DNA of 64,000 nt from Microbacterium yannicii (GTDB taxonomy: Bacteria; Actinomycetota; Actinomycetes; Actinomycetales; Microbacteriaceae), in the NCBI RefSeq assembly GCF_024055635.1, contig NZ_JAMXMB010000008.1, positions 186,001-250,000 on the forward strand. Reading direction: 5' to 3'. The notes under the pieces were generated by a model. The model was given only the letters and a program-made list of their open reading frames with translations. It was not told where the DNA came from and searched no databases. The translations under genes were made by a program, and so were the position numbers. Shown here piece by piece: positions 16,381-28,386 of the stretch (position 1 is its first letter; each line of letters starts with the position of its first letter).

Positions 16381-17672
16381 CAGAAGACTCCTGTCACGAA
16401 GGCGAGGATGAGCACTCCGACCAGGGCGAGGGCGAGGACGCCCGCCGTGATGGCAAGCGACATCATGAGCTTGCCGCCCTTCTCGGGAGTGGGGGGCTTG
16501 ATGACTTCGCCGGGGGTCTTGACCGTGCTCACGGCGGCGCTGGCGGCGATCGGCGTCGGCGACGAGTGCGACGGCAGCTCGCCGTCGACGAGCGTGGCGT
16601 CGATCTCCTTTCCATCGGCCGTGCCCTTTGCGCGGCCGGTGGAACCGAGACCCTCGGGCAGATTGAACGTACCGGTGACGATGACCTCGCCGGTCGCCGT
16701 GACCGGGGCCACGAGCGGGGAGACTTCCGGCGCCTGGGAGACGATCAGCGTGTTCGGGATGGCGATGGATCCCGTCGTGCGCGACAGCAGCTGATCGAAC
16801 GACGGCGGGAACTCGACGGCCGTCGGCTCCGCGTGGACGGGCGCTTCCTCGAGGAGGCCGGCGCCGAGGAGCGGACTGACCGCCTTCGGCGCGGCTGCGG
16901 GCTCCTCGACGGACTGCCCGCCGGCCGAGCCGAGGACGTCCGAGAACGGCTCGTCCTGTCGGTCGTCGTCGTCGACCTCCGGAGCCGCTGTCGCAGCGGT
17001 GAAGGCAGGCACGGCGATCGGTGCCGAGGGAGCCGGCTGATCCCAGCGCGGCGCCGGTTCGACCGCTTCGGGTGCAGATTCGCGCGGCAGGCCGAACAGG
17101 GCGTGCATCCCGCTGTCCGTCGGGACCTGCGAGTCGTCCGCCGGTGCGTTCACCAGCGGGTTGCCGGTCTCGCCGAGCGGCGTCGCAGGCGGGGGCGCGA
17201 CCGGGAAGCCGAACGCCGGCACCGCACCGGACGAGGCCGCTGCATGGGCCGCGACCACCTCGGGCGTGATGACGGGCACCGACGCGGTGCGGATGCGCTC
17301 CTGCTGGCGTGCCTGCCGGCGGGTCAGCGGGGAGACTCCGAGGTCGACCGCGGAGTCGGGCACCGGAGCAGGAGCGACCGGTGCCGGTTCGGCGGGGCGC
17401 GGGAACGGAGCCGCATTGACGGGCGCCGCGCTCAGGGGTGCTGCCGAGAACGGCGATGCCGGGGACGGGGCGCCGGTGACAGGCTCGCCGGTGACGGGCG
17501 GCGGAGCGACGACGGCGTCGGCCGGTGAGGGCTCGACGGAGGTGGCCGGGTTCTCGACAGGGTCGTCGGACGCCGGAGTCGCAGTGATAACGGGAGTGGA
17601 TCCCGTGTTCCGCAGTTCGCGGATCTGCTTACGGGTGAGGGCTGGCGTTGCCGGGTGCTCGGGTGTACTCAT
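16380..17672 (-). CDS. Proline/alanine-rich protein with C-terminal membrane helix
   Basis: Unrecognised protein of 430 residues. It begins with a short basic helix ([18 protein letters not shown]), and a second similar element occurs near 110 ([21 protein letters not shown]). Both read as a repeated 'LTR+Q-R-+' motif in a long Pro/Ala/Glu-rich, probably disordered region. The C-terminus is one hydrophobic helix (about 403-428) with no domain after it, so most of the protein should face the cytoplasm as a tail-anchored protein. The ATG overlaps the nadD stop (ATGA), and the stop overlaps the rsfS start. Similar proteins may sit at this locus in relatives; the function is unknown. Confidence 0.75.
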   Translation of the reverse strand: MSTPEHPATPALTRKQIRELRNTGSTPVITATPASDDPVENPATSVEPSPADAVVAPPPVTGEPVTGAPSPASPFSAAPLSAAPVNAAPFPRPAEPAPVAPAPVPDSAVDLGVSPLTRRQARQQERIRTASVPVITPEVVAAHAAASSGAVPAFGFPVAPPPATPLGETGNPLVNAPADDSQVPTDSGMHALFGLPRESAPEAVEPAPRWDQPAPSAPIAVPAFTAATAAPEVDDDDRQDEPFSDVLGSAGGQSVEEPAAAPKAVSPLLGAGLLEEAPVHAEPTAVEFPPSFDQLLSRTTGSIAIPNTLIVSQAPEVSPLVAPVTATGEVIVTGTFNLPEGLGSTGRAKGTADGKEIDATLVDGELPSHSSPTPIAASAAVSTVKTPGEVIKPPTPEKGGKLMMSLAITAGVLALALVGVLILAFVTGVF

Positions 17673-18265
17673 TCCTTGCTCCGGTAGAGATGATGCTTCG
17701 CAATGTATTGGACGACCCCGTCGGGCACGAGGTACCACACGGGATGACCTCGCTGAACTCGATCGCGGCAGTCCGTCGACGAGATCGAAAGGGCGGGGAT
17801 CTCGAGCTGGCTGACGTCCTCGCTGGGCAGACCGTCGGTGTTCAGAACGTGTCCGGGCCGGGAGACCGCGACGAAGTGGGCGAGATCCCACAACTCATCA
17901 TGGTCTCTCCAACTGAGAATTTGCGCTATGGCGTCCGCGCCGGTGATGAAGAACAGCTCCGCGTCCGGGCGCTGGGCCTTCAGATCGCGGAGCGTGTCGA
18001 TGGTGTACGTGGGGCCGTCGCGGTCGATGTCGACGCGGCTGACCGTGAAGCGGGGGTTGGATGCCGTGGCGATGACGGTCATCAGATAGCGATGCTCGCT
18101 CGGCGACACGTCGGCCTTCTGCCACGGCTCACCGGTGGGCACGAAGACGACCTCATCGAGGTCGAACCACTGTGCGACTTCGCTGGCCGCCACCAGGTGC
18201 CCGTGATGGACGGGGTCGAACGTGCCGCCCATCACCCCCACTCTGGGAGCTGTCGTCACCGACAT
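17669..18265 (-). CDS. nadD: Nicotinate-nucleotide adenylyltransferase
   Basis: Enzyme of 198 residues that adenylates nicotinate mononucleotide in NAD synthesis. The nucleotidyltransferase fold is marked by [15 protein letters not shown] (HxGH near the N-terminus) and by ISSTDCRDR near the C-terminus, which equals the usual ISSTxIR motif with C in place of I. The start at 18265 is the last ATG before the P-loop-like strand; upstream in-frame codons lack conservation. It lies 10 nt after the small membrane protein gene and overlaps the next gene by 4 nt. Confidence 0.95.
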   Translation of the reverse strand: MSVTTAPRVGVMGGTFDPVHHGHLVAASEVAQWFDLDEVVFVPTGEPWQKADVSPSEHRYLMTVIATASNPRFTVSRVDIDRDGPTYTIDTLRDLKAQRPDAELFFITGADAIAQILSWRDHDELWDLAHFVAVSRPGHVLNTDGLPSEDVSQLEIPALSISSTDCRDRVQRGHPVWYLVPDGVVQYIAKHHLYRSKE

Positions 18266-18275
18266 GCAGAGGACC

Positions 18276-18500
18276 TCAGTGACCGTGCCCCGCTCGCTGT
18301 ACGTCGTTGGCGTGCGCCTTGGCATACGCCTCCGCCTTGTGGGCGTGGCGGTTCGCCACGTTGCGGTACGACAGCGTCACGAGCGCCAGTGCGGCGAAGA
18401 CCACGATCGCGGTGATGCCGTACCCGACGGTCTCGAGGGCGACGTTGCCGTGGTGCTCGGACTCCTCCGCAGCAAGGGCGATGATCGTGGCGAGTGTCAT
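18276..18500 (-). CDS. Small single-pass membrane protein
   Basis: Protein of 74 residues with a hydrophobic helix at about 27-43 and a histidine- and alanine-rich basic C-terminus ([25 protein letters not shown]). A short acidic-histidine segment (EESEHHGN) precedes the helix. It sits between proA and nadD, an arrangement I associate with Microbacteriaceae. The histidines could bind metal, but nothing shows it. A TAGACT hexamer at 18544-18549 may be a promoter for this gene and nadD. Confidence 0.8.
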   Translation of the reverse strand: MTLATIIALAAEESEHHGNVALETVGYGITAIVVFAALALVTLSYRNVANRHAHKAEAYAKAHANDVQRAGHGH

Positions 18501-18554
18501 TCGGGCTCCGTTCGGGTTCGCCGCGGGGACGCGGGACGGGTCAAGTCTATTCCG

Positions 18555-19810
18555 TTACGCGCGGACCTGCCCGGCGCCTCGCGCGAGCCACTTCGAGCTG
18601 GTGAGCTCGGCGAGCCCCATCGGCCCACGAGCGTGCAGCTTCTGCGTGGAGATGCCGACCTCGGCGCCGAAGCCGAACTCGCCGCCGTCGGTGAACCGCG
18701 TCGAGGTGTTGGTCATCACGACGGCCGAATCGACCTCGGCGAGGAAGCGGGCCTCGTTGGCGGCGTCCTGCGTCACGATCGACTCCGTGTGGTGGGTCGA
18801 ATACCGGCGGATGTGCGCGAGCGCCTCGTCCAGATCGTCGACGACGCGCATGGCCAGGTCCAGGCTGAGGTACTCGGTCGCCCAGTCCTCGTCGGTCGCA
18901 GGGACGATCCCCGCGGCGAGCCGCTCGACGCTGGGATCGCCGTGGACGGTGACGCCGCTCTGCTGCAGCGCCGACACCACCGGCCCCACGAGGCGATCGG
19001 CGGCGGCTCGGTGGACGAGCACCGTCTCGACGGCGTTGCACACGCTCGGACGCTGCGTCTTGGCGTTCACGACGATGTCGCGTGCCCAGTCGAGCGGTGC
19101 CGTCTCATCGAGCACGATGTGGACCACACCGGCGCCGGTTTCGATGACCGGTACGGACGACTCCGTGACGACGGTCTCGATCAGCTGCGCGCTGCCGCGG
19201 GGAACCAGCACGTCCACGACGCCGCGGGCGTGCATCAGCTCGCGCGCCCCCTCGCGTCCGAACTCGTCGACGGTCTGGATTGCCTCCGGGTCGATGCCCC
19301 GGTCGGCCAGGGCGCCGCGCATCTCCCGCACGAGCGCCGCGTTGGTGTGCTCGGCGGCCGTGCCGCCGCGCAGGACGACGGCATTGCCCGATCGCAGCGC
19401 CAGCGCGGCGATGTCGACCGTGACGTTGGGGCGGGCCTCGTAGATGGAGCCCACGACGCCGAACGGCACCGACACCTTGGTGAGCGACACCCCGTTCGTG
19501 AGGGTGCGCTCGTCGAGGATTCGGCCGACCGGATCAGGCAGCCCGGCGATCTCGCGCACTGCGGCGGCAAGGGCTGCCACCCGCGGTTCGTCCAGGCGCA
19601 GCCGGTCCTGCAGGGCGGTGGAGAGCCCGCCCTCGCTCCCACGGCGCAGATCCTCGGCGTTGGCGGCGACGATCTCGGGAGCTGCCGCCTCGATCGCGTC
19701 GGCGATCGCGAGCAGCGCATCGCGCTTGGCATCGTCCCCGAGAAGGCCGATGCTGCGCGCCGCGTCCTTGGCGAGCAGCATCCGTTCCCGTGCCGTCGTG
19801 GCGGTGGTGG

Positions 19811-19814
<4 letters not shown>
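18555..19814 (-). CDS. proA: Gamma-glutamyl phosphate reductase
   Basis: Enzyme of 419 residues for the second step of proline synthesis, the NADPH reduction of gamma-glutamyl phosphate to the semialdehyde. The aldehyde-dehydrogenase fold shows VPFGVVGSIYEARPNVTVD, RSGNAVVLRGGTAAEHTN, the catalytic-cysteine segment NAKTQRPSVCNAVETVLVH and a C-terminal STRFTDGGEFGFGAEVGISTQKLHARGPMGL. The ATG at 19814 overlaps the proB stop (ATGA), so kinase and reductase are coupled. This coupling suits a pair that channels a labile intermediate. Confidence 0.97.
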
Positions 19815-22540
<2,726 letters not shown>

Positions 22541-22560
22541 CTCTGCGTCTCTTCCTGGAC

Positions 22561-22869
22561 TTACTTGATGCCGGTGACCTTGACGCGCGTGAGGTCCTGA
22601 CGGTGCCCCTGGCGCTTCTTGTAACCGGTCTTGTTCTTGAACTTCTGGATCACGATCTTCGGGCCGCGCTCCTCACCGAGCACCTCGGCGGTGACGGTGA
22701 CCTTCGCGAGCTTGTCCGCGTCCGTCGTGACGGCGTCGCCGTCGACGAAGAGCACCGCGGGGAGCTCGATCTTGTCGCCGACCTTGGCGGCCTGGCGATC
22801 GAGGACGACGATCGTGCCGACCTCGACCTTCTCCTGCCGGCCTCCGGCGCGCACAACTGCGTAAACCAC
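22561..22869 (-). CDS. rplU: Ribosomal protein bL21
   Basis: Protein of 102 residues that binds 23S rRNA. Landmarks are [18 protein letters not shown] at the N-terminus and the C-terminal [24 protein letters not shown]. The start is a GTG preceded by an AGGTG-containing leader. It is the first gene of the rplU-rpmA-obgE run; its promoter should lie in the 156-nt gap to the divergent DUF4031 gene, where an AT-rich patch (22953-22960) is the only promoter-like spot. Confidence 0.98.
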   Translation of the reverse strand: MVYAVVRAGGRQEKVEVGTIVVLDRQAAKVGDKIELPAVLFVDGDAVTTDADKLAKVTVTAEVLGEERGPKIVIQKFKNKTGYKKRQGHRQDLTRVKVTGIK

Positions 22870-23025
22870 TTCACACCTGTTTCTTCTGGGAGCGCACGCG
22901 CTCAGGATGTCATCAAAGAGTTGGCGCGGAAATCTCGACGCACCAAGGGTCTACTTTATCAGATGCGCGATGACTCCGCGAAAGCACGCCGACGTCGTGT
23001 CGGGGTGTCCCCGTAGGATCTGCAC

Positions 23026-23292
23026 GTGGCGATCCTGATCGACGATCCTCGCTGGCCGGCGCACGGCCGGCTGTGGGCGCATCTGGTGACCGATTCCGAC
23101 CTCGAGGAGCTCCATGCGTTCGCCGCCGCGAACGGGATCCCCCGCCGTGGTTTCGACCTCGATCACTACGACGTGCCCGAAGAGGCGCACGCGCGGCTGG
23201 TCGCCGCCGGGGCGCAGCACGTCACCGGGCACGAGCTGGTCAGGCGCCTGATCACCTCCGGGCTGAGGGTGCGGGCGCGCGACCGGCACTGA
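23026..23292 (+). CDS. DUF4031 domain protein
   Basis: Protein of 88 residues of a family of unknown function common in actinomycetes. The whole chain is the domain: MAILIDDPRWPAHGRLWAHLVTDSDLEEL, AANGIPRRGFDLDHYDVPEEAHARLVAAGA and a C-terminal THELVRRL-like helix (TGHELVRRLITSGLRVR). Conserved Asp, Trp, His and Arg look like active-site residues. TAGGAT lies 6 nt before the GTG start (leaderless). It ends 4 nt from the convergent glycosyltransferase. Confidence 0.88.
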   Translation: MAILIDDPRWPAHGRLWAHLVTDSDLEELHAFAAANGIPRRGFDLDHYDVPEEAHARLVAAGAQHVTGHELVRRLITSGLRVRARDRH

Positions 23293-23296
23293 TCCT

Positions 23297-24391
23297 TCAC
23301 CGCGCGACGGATGCCGACAGCTCGAGCACGTCGGCCGCTCGTCCTGGTCCGTCCCACGTGCGGATGGCTTCTCCCAGGCGCTTCGCACGAGCGTGCATCC
23401 GGTCGTCGGCGAGGGCGTCCTCGATGGCCCGACGGATCAGCGCAGGCTCGGACCGGCGCGACATCGTGACGCCGACGCAGGCCCGCGCGGCGGCGCGGCC
23501 CATGCGCGGCTGATCGGACGTCGCGTCCAGCGGCAGGATGAGCACGGGAACGCCGTGCGCGAGGGACGCCAGCGTCGTCCCGTGGCCGCCGTGGCCGACG
23601 ACCAGGGACGCGCGCGGGAACACCTCTTCATGCGGCATCCACTGGTGCACCTCCACGCCGGCCGGCACCGCGACCTCCTCCGCCGTCATCGCGGGTCCGA
23701 GTGTCGCCACCACGTGCGCGTCGAGACCCTCGACGGCGGCGAAGACCCGCCGCCACGTCGCCACGAGGTCGGTGAAGCGGAAGGTGCTGAGGCTCACCGC
23801 CACCGTCGGCTCCGTCGGTGCGGCGGCGACGGCAGTCGTCATCGCGCCGGCGTACACGATCGCTCCGCGGACGGCCGACAGCTCCGGTGGGGGCGGGAAC
23901 GGGCCGGTGAGACCGGGAACGGACGCCACGAGGATCGGGGCCGCGTGCTTCCGGGGCCGACCGACACGCACGTCGCGGGGCCACGCCAGGGGGCCGAGCA
24001 CCCGGAAGCCCGGCGCCAGGAAGCCATGCATGGTGTGCTCCAGCAGGACGAAGGTCTGCTGCATCCTGTCGAGGATGTCGGCGACGGCCAGCAGCATGCA
24101 GTCGACGACGACGACGTCCGCCGGATCGGCGGCCAGCTGCGACAGCGTGTCGTCGGCCAGTCCACGGTCGGTGAAGAGCCGGAGCATGCCGGCCGGGCGC
24201 GGATCGAGCACGAAGCCGGGCGCGCTCGCGAAGGCGGTGAACCTCAGCCCGGCCGCGCGGTACGCGGCTGCCTGCGAGTCGTGTCCGAGAACGCGCACCT
24301 CGTGGCCGCGCTGCACCAGAGCGCGGGCGATCGCGATGGTGGGCATGCGATTTCCGCCGCCGTCCCACGTGACGAACACGTAGCGCGCCAT
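23297..24391 (-). CDS. GT1-family (MGT-like) glycosyltransferase
   Basis: Two-domain GT-B glycosyltransferase of 364 residues, related to macrolide and sterol glycosyltransferases. The N-terminal acceptor half starts YVFVTWDGGGNRMPTIAIARALVQRGHEV. The C-terminal half has the nucleotide-sugar signature HQWMPHEEVFPRASLVVGHGGHGTTLASLAHGVPVLILPLDATSDQP, where the HGG...TTLASL...P..D..DQP residues contact UDP- or dTDP-sugar. The ATG at 24391 is preferred; a GTG at 24421 would add ten residues of low-complexity sequence. Acceptor unknown; detoxification or glycolipid synthesis are both possible. Confidence 0.85.
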   Translation of the reverse strand: MARYVFVTWDGGGNRMPTIAIARALVQRGHEVRVLGHDSQAAAYRAAGLRFTAFASAPGFVLDPRPAGMLRLFTDRGLADDTLSQLAADPADVVVVDCMLLAVADILDRMQQTFVLLEHTMHGFLAPGFRVLGPLAWPRDVRVGRPRKHAAPILVASVPGLTGPFPPPPELSAVRGAIVYAGAMTTAVAAAPTEPTVAVSLSTFRFTDLVATWRRVFAAVEGLDAHVVATLGPAMTAEEVAVPAGVEVHQWMPHEEVFPRASLVVGHGGHGTTLASLAHGVPVLILPLDATSDQPRMGRAAARACVGVTMSRRSEPALIRRAIEDALADDRMHARAKRLGEAIRTWDGPGRAADVLELSASVAR

Positions 24392-24454
24392 GGCGTCCCC
24401 ATTCCCCGCCCCGGCGCCCACCTTAGCGAGCGGCGGGCTGCCCCGACAGAGGGC

Positions 24455-24490
24455 GCGCTCCCGGGCCGGCGATGGCCGGCCCGGGAGCGC
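24455..24490 (-). terminator. Perfect 16-bp hairpin after rne
   Basis: GCGCTCCCGGGCCGGC and its exact complement flank a 4-nt loop, a 36-nt structure 7 nt after the rne stop. No T-run follows on the minus strand, which matches the intrinsic-like hairpins often seen after actinobacterial genes. It could equally be an mRNA 3' stabiliser. Confidence 0.7.
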
Positions 24491-24497
24491 AGGACTC

Positions 24498-26903
24498 TCA
24501 GTCCTCGGCGGGCGTGTGGGGCACGGGAGTGCCCGTCAGCGCGGCGGTGGTCACGCGACGTCGCGAGCGTCCCTGACCGGGGGCCTTGGGCTCGGGGAGG
24601 GCGTTGAGCACCGAGTCGAGGAGCAGGTCCTTCTCGGTCCGGCTCTCCTTCTTCGCGCCGGAATCCTGACGCTTCTTGCGCTGCTTCTTGGGGCGCTCGG
24701 CGGCCGCCCGCTCGACGACCGGCTCGGGTTCGGCGACCGCGGGCTCGTCGTTGTGATGGATCGTGGATGCCGCGATCTGCGCGAGCGCCGACTTGACGCC
24801 CTCCGTGATGACGTGGGTGCCGTTCGACCCTCCCGTCGCGGGAGCCGGCGTGCCGCCGCGGGGGCGGCGTCCGGACGCGGGGGCGCCGGCAGCGGCCACC
24901 CGGTGCTTGACCACAGGGTCGTGGTGCACGATCACGCCACGGCCGGCGCACACCTCGCACGCCTCGCTGAAGGTCTCGAGCAGACCCAGGCCCAGCTTCT
25001 TGCGCGTCATCTGCACGAGACCGAGCGAGGTGACCTCGGCCACCTGGTGCTTGGTGCGGTCCCGGCTGAGGCACTCGACCAGACGGCGCAGGACGAGATC
25101 GCGGTTGGACTCGAGCACCATGTCGATGAAGTCCACGACGATGATGCCGCCGATGTCGCGCAGGCGCAGCTGGCGGACGATCTCTTCGGCCGCCTCGAGG
25201 TTGTTCTTCGTGACGGTCTCCTCGAGGTTGCCGCCGGAGCCGACGAACTTCCCGGTGTTGACGTCGACGACCGTCATGGCCTCGGTGCGGTCGATGACCA
25301 GTGAGCCGCCGGACGGCAGCCAGACCTTGCGGTCCAGGGCCTTCTCGATCTGCTCCGTCACACGGAACGCATCGAACGGGTCCTGGTCGCTCTCGTAGCG
25401 CTCGACGCGGTCGAGCAGGTCCGGTGCGACGGACTCGAGGTACTTGGAGATCGTGTGATGCGCGTCCTCGCCCTGGATGAGCATCTTCGAGAAGTCCTCG
25501 TTGAAGACGTCGCGCACGATCTTGACCAGCAGATCCGGCTCGGAGTGCAGCAGAGCCGGCGCCTGGATCGTCTCGATCTGCTTGGAGATGTGCTCCCACT
25601 GGTTGGTGAGGCGCTGCACGTCGCGGGTGAGCTGGTCCTCGGTGGCGCCCTCGGCAGCGGTGCGGACGATGACGCCCGACGACTCCGGGAGCACCTCCTT
25701 GAGGATCTTCTTCAGACGCGCACGCTCGGTGTCGGGCAGCTTGCGCGAGATGCCGTTCATGGCGCCGCCGGGCACGTACACGAGGTAGCGGCCGGGGAGC
25801 GAGATCTGGCTCGTGAGACGGGCGCCCTTGTGGCCGACCGGATCCTTCGTCACCTGCACCAGCACGCGGTCGCCCGTCTTGAGGGCGAGCTCGATGCGGC
25901 GGGGCTGGTTGCCGGTCTCGACGGCGTCCCAGTCGACTTCACCGGAGTACAGCACGGCGTTGCGGCCGCGGCCGATGTCGACGAACGCCGCCTCCATGCT
26001 CGGGAGCACGTTCTGGACGCGCCCGAGGTACACGTTGCCGATGAGCGACGCGTCCTGGTTGCGGGCGACGTAGTGCTCGACGAGCACGTTGTCCTCCTGC
26101 ACGGCGATCTGCACGCGACCGTTGCGCGAGCGCACGATCATGACGCGGTCGACCGACTCGCGACGGGCGAGGAACTCCGCCTCGGTCACGACGGCGCGGC
26201 GCCGCCCGGCTTCGCGGCCGTCACGGCGTCGCTGCTTCTTCGCCTCGAGGCGCGTCGACCCCTTGATGCGCTGGGGCTCGGTGATGAGCTCGACCGCGCG
26301 CTGGCGAGGCTGAGGCGGTGCCTGCTCGGAAGGAGCGGATGCCTCGTCGCGGCCCTCTCCGCCGCGGCGGCGGCTGCGGCGGCGAGAGCTGCTCGCCGAG
26401 GCGGACGCCTCGGGCTCGTCCTCCTCCGGCGGTCGACCGGCTCGCGCGGGGAGCGGTGCGATCTCGGGCGCGTAGAAGACGAGCTGCGTCGAGACGGCCG
26501 ACACGAACTGCTGCGGCAGCAGTCCCAGGCTGACCGCCGTGGGGAGCTCGGGCTCCGAGGGAGCCTCCGGCTCCGGCGCGGCTGCGGTTTCGGGGTCAGC
26601 GGCGGCGGCCGGCTCCGGCTCGGGCTCAGGCGCCGCGCCGTCCGCTACGTCGCCCTGGGACTCCTCGTCGGCGACCGGCGCCGCAGCGTCCTCGCGAGGG
26701 CTCTCGGGCTCCGCAGCGTGGTCCTGGGGCTCGTCCCGCGGGCTGTCGTGCTCCGCGGAGGGGTGGTCCGCGACCTCGGGCGAGGAGTCCTCGCCGGAGT
26801 GACCCGCCTCAGGAGCGAGCGTCCCTGCGTCGCCGGCTGGTGTCAGCGGCGCGTCGGGTTCGGTCTGAGGGGTGAATTCGGCATCGTTTCCATCAGCCAT
26901 CAC
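24498..26903 (-). CDS. rne: Ribonuclease E/G
   Basis: Endoribonuclease of 801 residues for mRNA decay and rRNA maturation. The N-terminal 260 residues are acidic then Arg-rich, and disordered. The catalytic core follows: an S1 domain (SLIGNVYLGRVQNVLPSMEAAFVDIGRGRNAVL), then the RNase E/G domain with GTGI-like turns and the catalytic aspartate in GGIIVVDFIDM. The zinc-link CEVCAGRG follows and closes the tetramer interface in E. coli RNase E. The C-terminal tail is Lys/Arg-rich and low-complexity. As in other actinomycetes, disordered scaffold regions sit on both sides of the core. AGGAG precedes the adjacent GTG 26903 and ATG 26900, either of which may be used. Confidence 0.95.
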   Translation of the reverse strand: MMADGNDAEFTPQTEPDAPLTPAGDAGTLAPEAGHSGEDSSPEVADHPSAEHDSPRDEPQDHAAEPESPREDAAAPVADEESQGDVADGAAPEPEPEPAAAADPETAAAPEPEAPSEPELPTAVSLGLLPQQFVSAVSTQLVFYAPEIAPLPARAGRPPEEDEPEASASASSSRRRSRRRGGEGRDEASAPSEQAPPQPRQRAVELITEPQRIKGSTRLEAKKQRRRDGREAGRRRAVVTEAEFLARRESVDRVMIVRSRNGRVQIAVQEDNVLVEHYVARNQDASLIGNVYLGRVQNVLPSMEAAFVDIGRGRNAVLYSGEVDWDAVETGNQPRRIELALKTGDRVLVQVTKDPVGHKGARLTSQISLPGRYLVYVPGGAMNGISRKLPDTERARLKKILKEVLPESSGVIVRTAAEGATEDQLTRDVQRLTNQWEHISKQIETIQAPALLHSEPDLLVKIVRDVFNEDFSKMLIQGEDAHHTISKYLESVAPDLLDRVERYESDQDPFDAFRVTEQIEKALDRKVWLPSGGSLVIDRTEAMTVVDVNTGKFVGSGGNLEETVTKNNLEAAEEIVRQLRLRDIGGIIVVDFIDMVLESNRDLVLRRLVECLSRDRTKHQVAEVTSLGLVQMTRKKLGLGLLETFSEACEVCAGRGVIVHHDPVVKHRVAAAGAPASGRRPRGGTPAPATGGSNGTHVITEGVKSALAQIAASTIHHNDEPAVAEPEPVVERAAAERPKKQRKKRQDSGAKKESRTEKDLLLDSVLNALPEPKAPGQGRSRRRVTTAALTGTPVPHTPAED

Positions 26904-27121
26904 TGGCGTACTCCTAGCGGGGCGACACCGCGCGTCGCCCGGCGAAATCTCGTGCGGCGCCGCCCATGCCCCTCCGGACGGGGCGGTGCCGCGAACTCAC
27001 TCGGTCTGCAGCGGATATCCGGCGCTAGGCGGATGCTCGCGCTGCCAAGGGCATTCGTCGCCCTGAAGTCTTCTGGTGATGATCGTCACGACGCGGCCGT
27101 GAGTCATCGACCCCCATTATC
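26904..27121 (-). promoter_or_regulatory. Long rne 5' leader with candidate promoter
   Basis: The 340-bp stretch 26904-27243 holds no gene. GATAAT on the minus strand at 27116-27121 is the best -10 box and would give rne a leader of about 205 nt. The leader includes a GCCCC/GGGGC hairpin near 26966-26982 and other GC inverted repeats. RNase E autoregulates through its 5' leader in E. coli. Whether that applies here is inference. The plus-strand end holds the VKOR promoter (CATAAT, 27231-27236). Confidence 0.5.
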
Positions 27122-27243
27122 GCACTTCCCCCGCCAGAATGCCCATTCGCGGCGTGGGAAGGCGTCCCCCACACCGCAGCCCCGCGATTCCGCGCGGCGG
27201 CGGGTGCGGCATCCGTGCAGTTCTCGATGCCATAATCCGAGTC

Positions 27244-27861
27244 ATGCCCGAGCAGCAGACCCATGCCCGTCCCACGGGATTCGCCATCTGGCTCGTGATC
27301 GCGGGCGTCGTCGGGTGGTGGGCGGCGTTCTCGCTCACGATCGAGAAGCTCCACGCCCTCGCGAATCCGAATGCGATCGCCTCGTGCGACCTCAGCGTGC
27401 TCGTGCAGTGCACCAAGAACCTCGATTCGTGGCAGGGCAGCCTCTTCGGCTTCCCGAACCCCATCGTCGGGATCGCCGGTTGGGTCGCACCGATCGTGGT
27501 AGGGATGGCGATCCTGGCCGGAGCGCGTTTCGCACGCTGGTTCTGGTGGTGCTTCTGGGCCGGGATCGCGTTCGCATTCGGCCTCGTCCTGTGGCTGATC
27601 GGCCAGAGCATCTACGACCTGCACACGCTCTGCCCGTGGTGCATGGTCACGTGGTCGGTCACGATCCCGACGTTCTACGCGGTCACGCTGCACCTGCTGC
27701 GTGCGGGTGTCGTGCCGGTGTCGGAGCGCGTGCGCCACGCCGCCGACCGCCTCATGGCGTGGGTCCCACTCGCGACGATCGTGAGCTTCGCGATCATCCT
27801 GCTGCTCGCACAGGTCGAGATGGACGCCGTCGTCAACATCTGGCAGACGCTGTTCGGCTGA
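27244..27861 (+). CDS. Vitamin K epoxide reductase-like membrane protein
   Basis: Membrane thiol oxidoreductase of 205 residues that reoxidises a periplasmic or extracytoplasmic DsbA-like protein using menaquinone, by family role. Five hydrophobic segments are visible (about 12-32, 72-92, 96-118, 135-155, 175-198). The active-site pair is CPWC in DLHTLCPWCMV, and the loop pair is ASCDLSVLVQC between helices 1 and 2. No fused thioredoxin domain is present, so the partner is separate. CATAAT 7 nt before the ATG suggests a leaderless transcript. It converges on ndk with a 36-nt gap. Confidence 0.93.
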   Translation: MPEQQTHARPTGFAIWLVIAGVVGWWAAFSLTIEKLHALANPNAIASCDLSVLVQCTKNLDSWQGSLFGFPNPIVGIAGWVAPIVVGMAILAGARFARWFWWCFWAGIAFAFGLVLWLIGQSIYDLHTLCPWCMVTWSVTIPTFYAVTLHLLRAGVVPVSERVRHAADRLMAWVPLATIVSFAIILLLAQVEMDAVVNIWQTLFG

Positions 27862-27897
27862 CCGCGGGAGCGTCCGGGCGGTCAGCCGGCGCGCTGA

Positions 27898-28314
27898 TCA
27901 GGCGAACCAGATCCCCAGCTCGCGGGCGGCGGATTCCGGGCTGTCCGAACCGTGCACGAGGTTCTGCTGCACCTTGAGGCCCCAGTCGCGACCGAAGTCG
28001 CCGCGGATGGTGCCCGGCGCCGCCGTCGTGGGATCGGTCGTGCCGGCGAGCGAACGGAACCCTTCGATGACGCGATTGCCGGCCAGGCGGATCGCGACGG
28101 AGGGACCCGACATCATGAACTCGAGCAGCGGCTCGTAGAACGGCTTTCCCTCGTGCTCGGCATAGTGCCGCTCCAGGGTCTCGCGGTCCGGCTCGACCAG
28201 CCGGATGTCGACCAGCGCGTAGCCCTTCGCCTCGATGCGGGCGAGGATCGCGCCGGTCAGGCCGCGGGCGACGCCATCCGGCTTGACGAGGACGAGGGTC
28301 TCTTCGGTGGCCAT
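27898..28314 (-). CDS. ndk: Nucleoside diphosphate kinase
   Basis: Enzyme of 138 residues that equalises nucleoside triphosphate pools. It has LVLVKPDGVARGL, the FMMSGPSVAIRLAGNRVIEGFRSLAGTTDP nucleotide site, RGDFG, and the catalytic histidine in NLVHGSDSPESA. GGAGA precedes the ATG at 28314; a second ATG at 28341 adds nine unneeded residues. It is the last gene of ileS-folC-DUF4233-ndk, a frequent actinobacterial order, and is 72 nt from DUF4233. Confidence 0.97.
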   Translation of the reverse strand: MATEETLVLVKPDGVARGLTGAILARIEAKGYALVDIRLVEPDRETLERHYAEHEGKPFYEPLLEFMMSGPSVAIRLAGNRVIEGFRSLAGTTDPTTAAPGTIRGDFGRDWGLKVQQNLVHGSDSPESAARELGIWFA

Positions 28315-28386
28315 GCGGGTCTCCGTTTCGGATCGGGTCATGAGAAGGACAGAGCTGTCGCGAGGAGGGATCTGTTCGTGGGTGGG

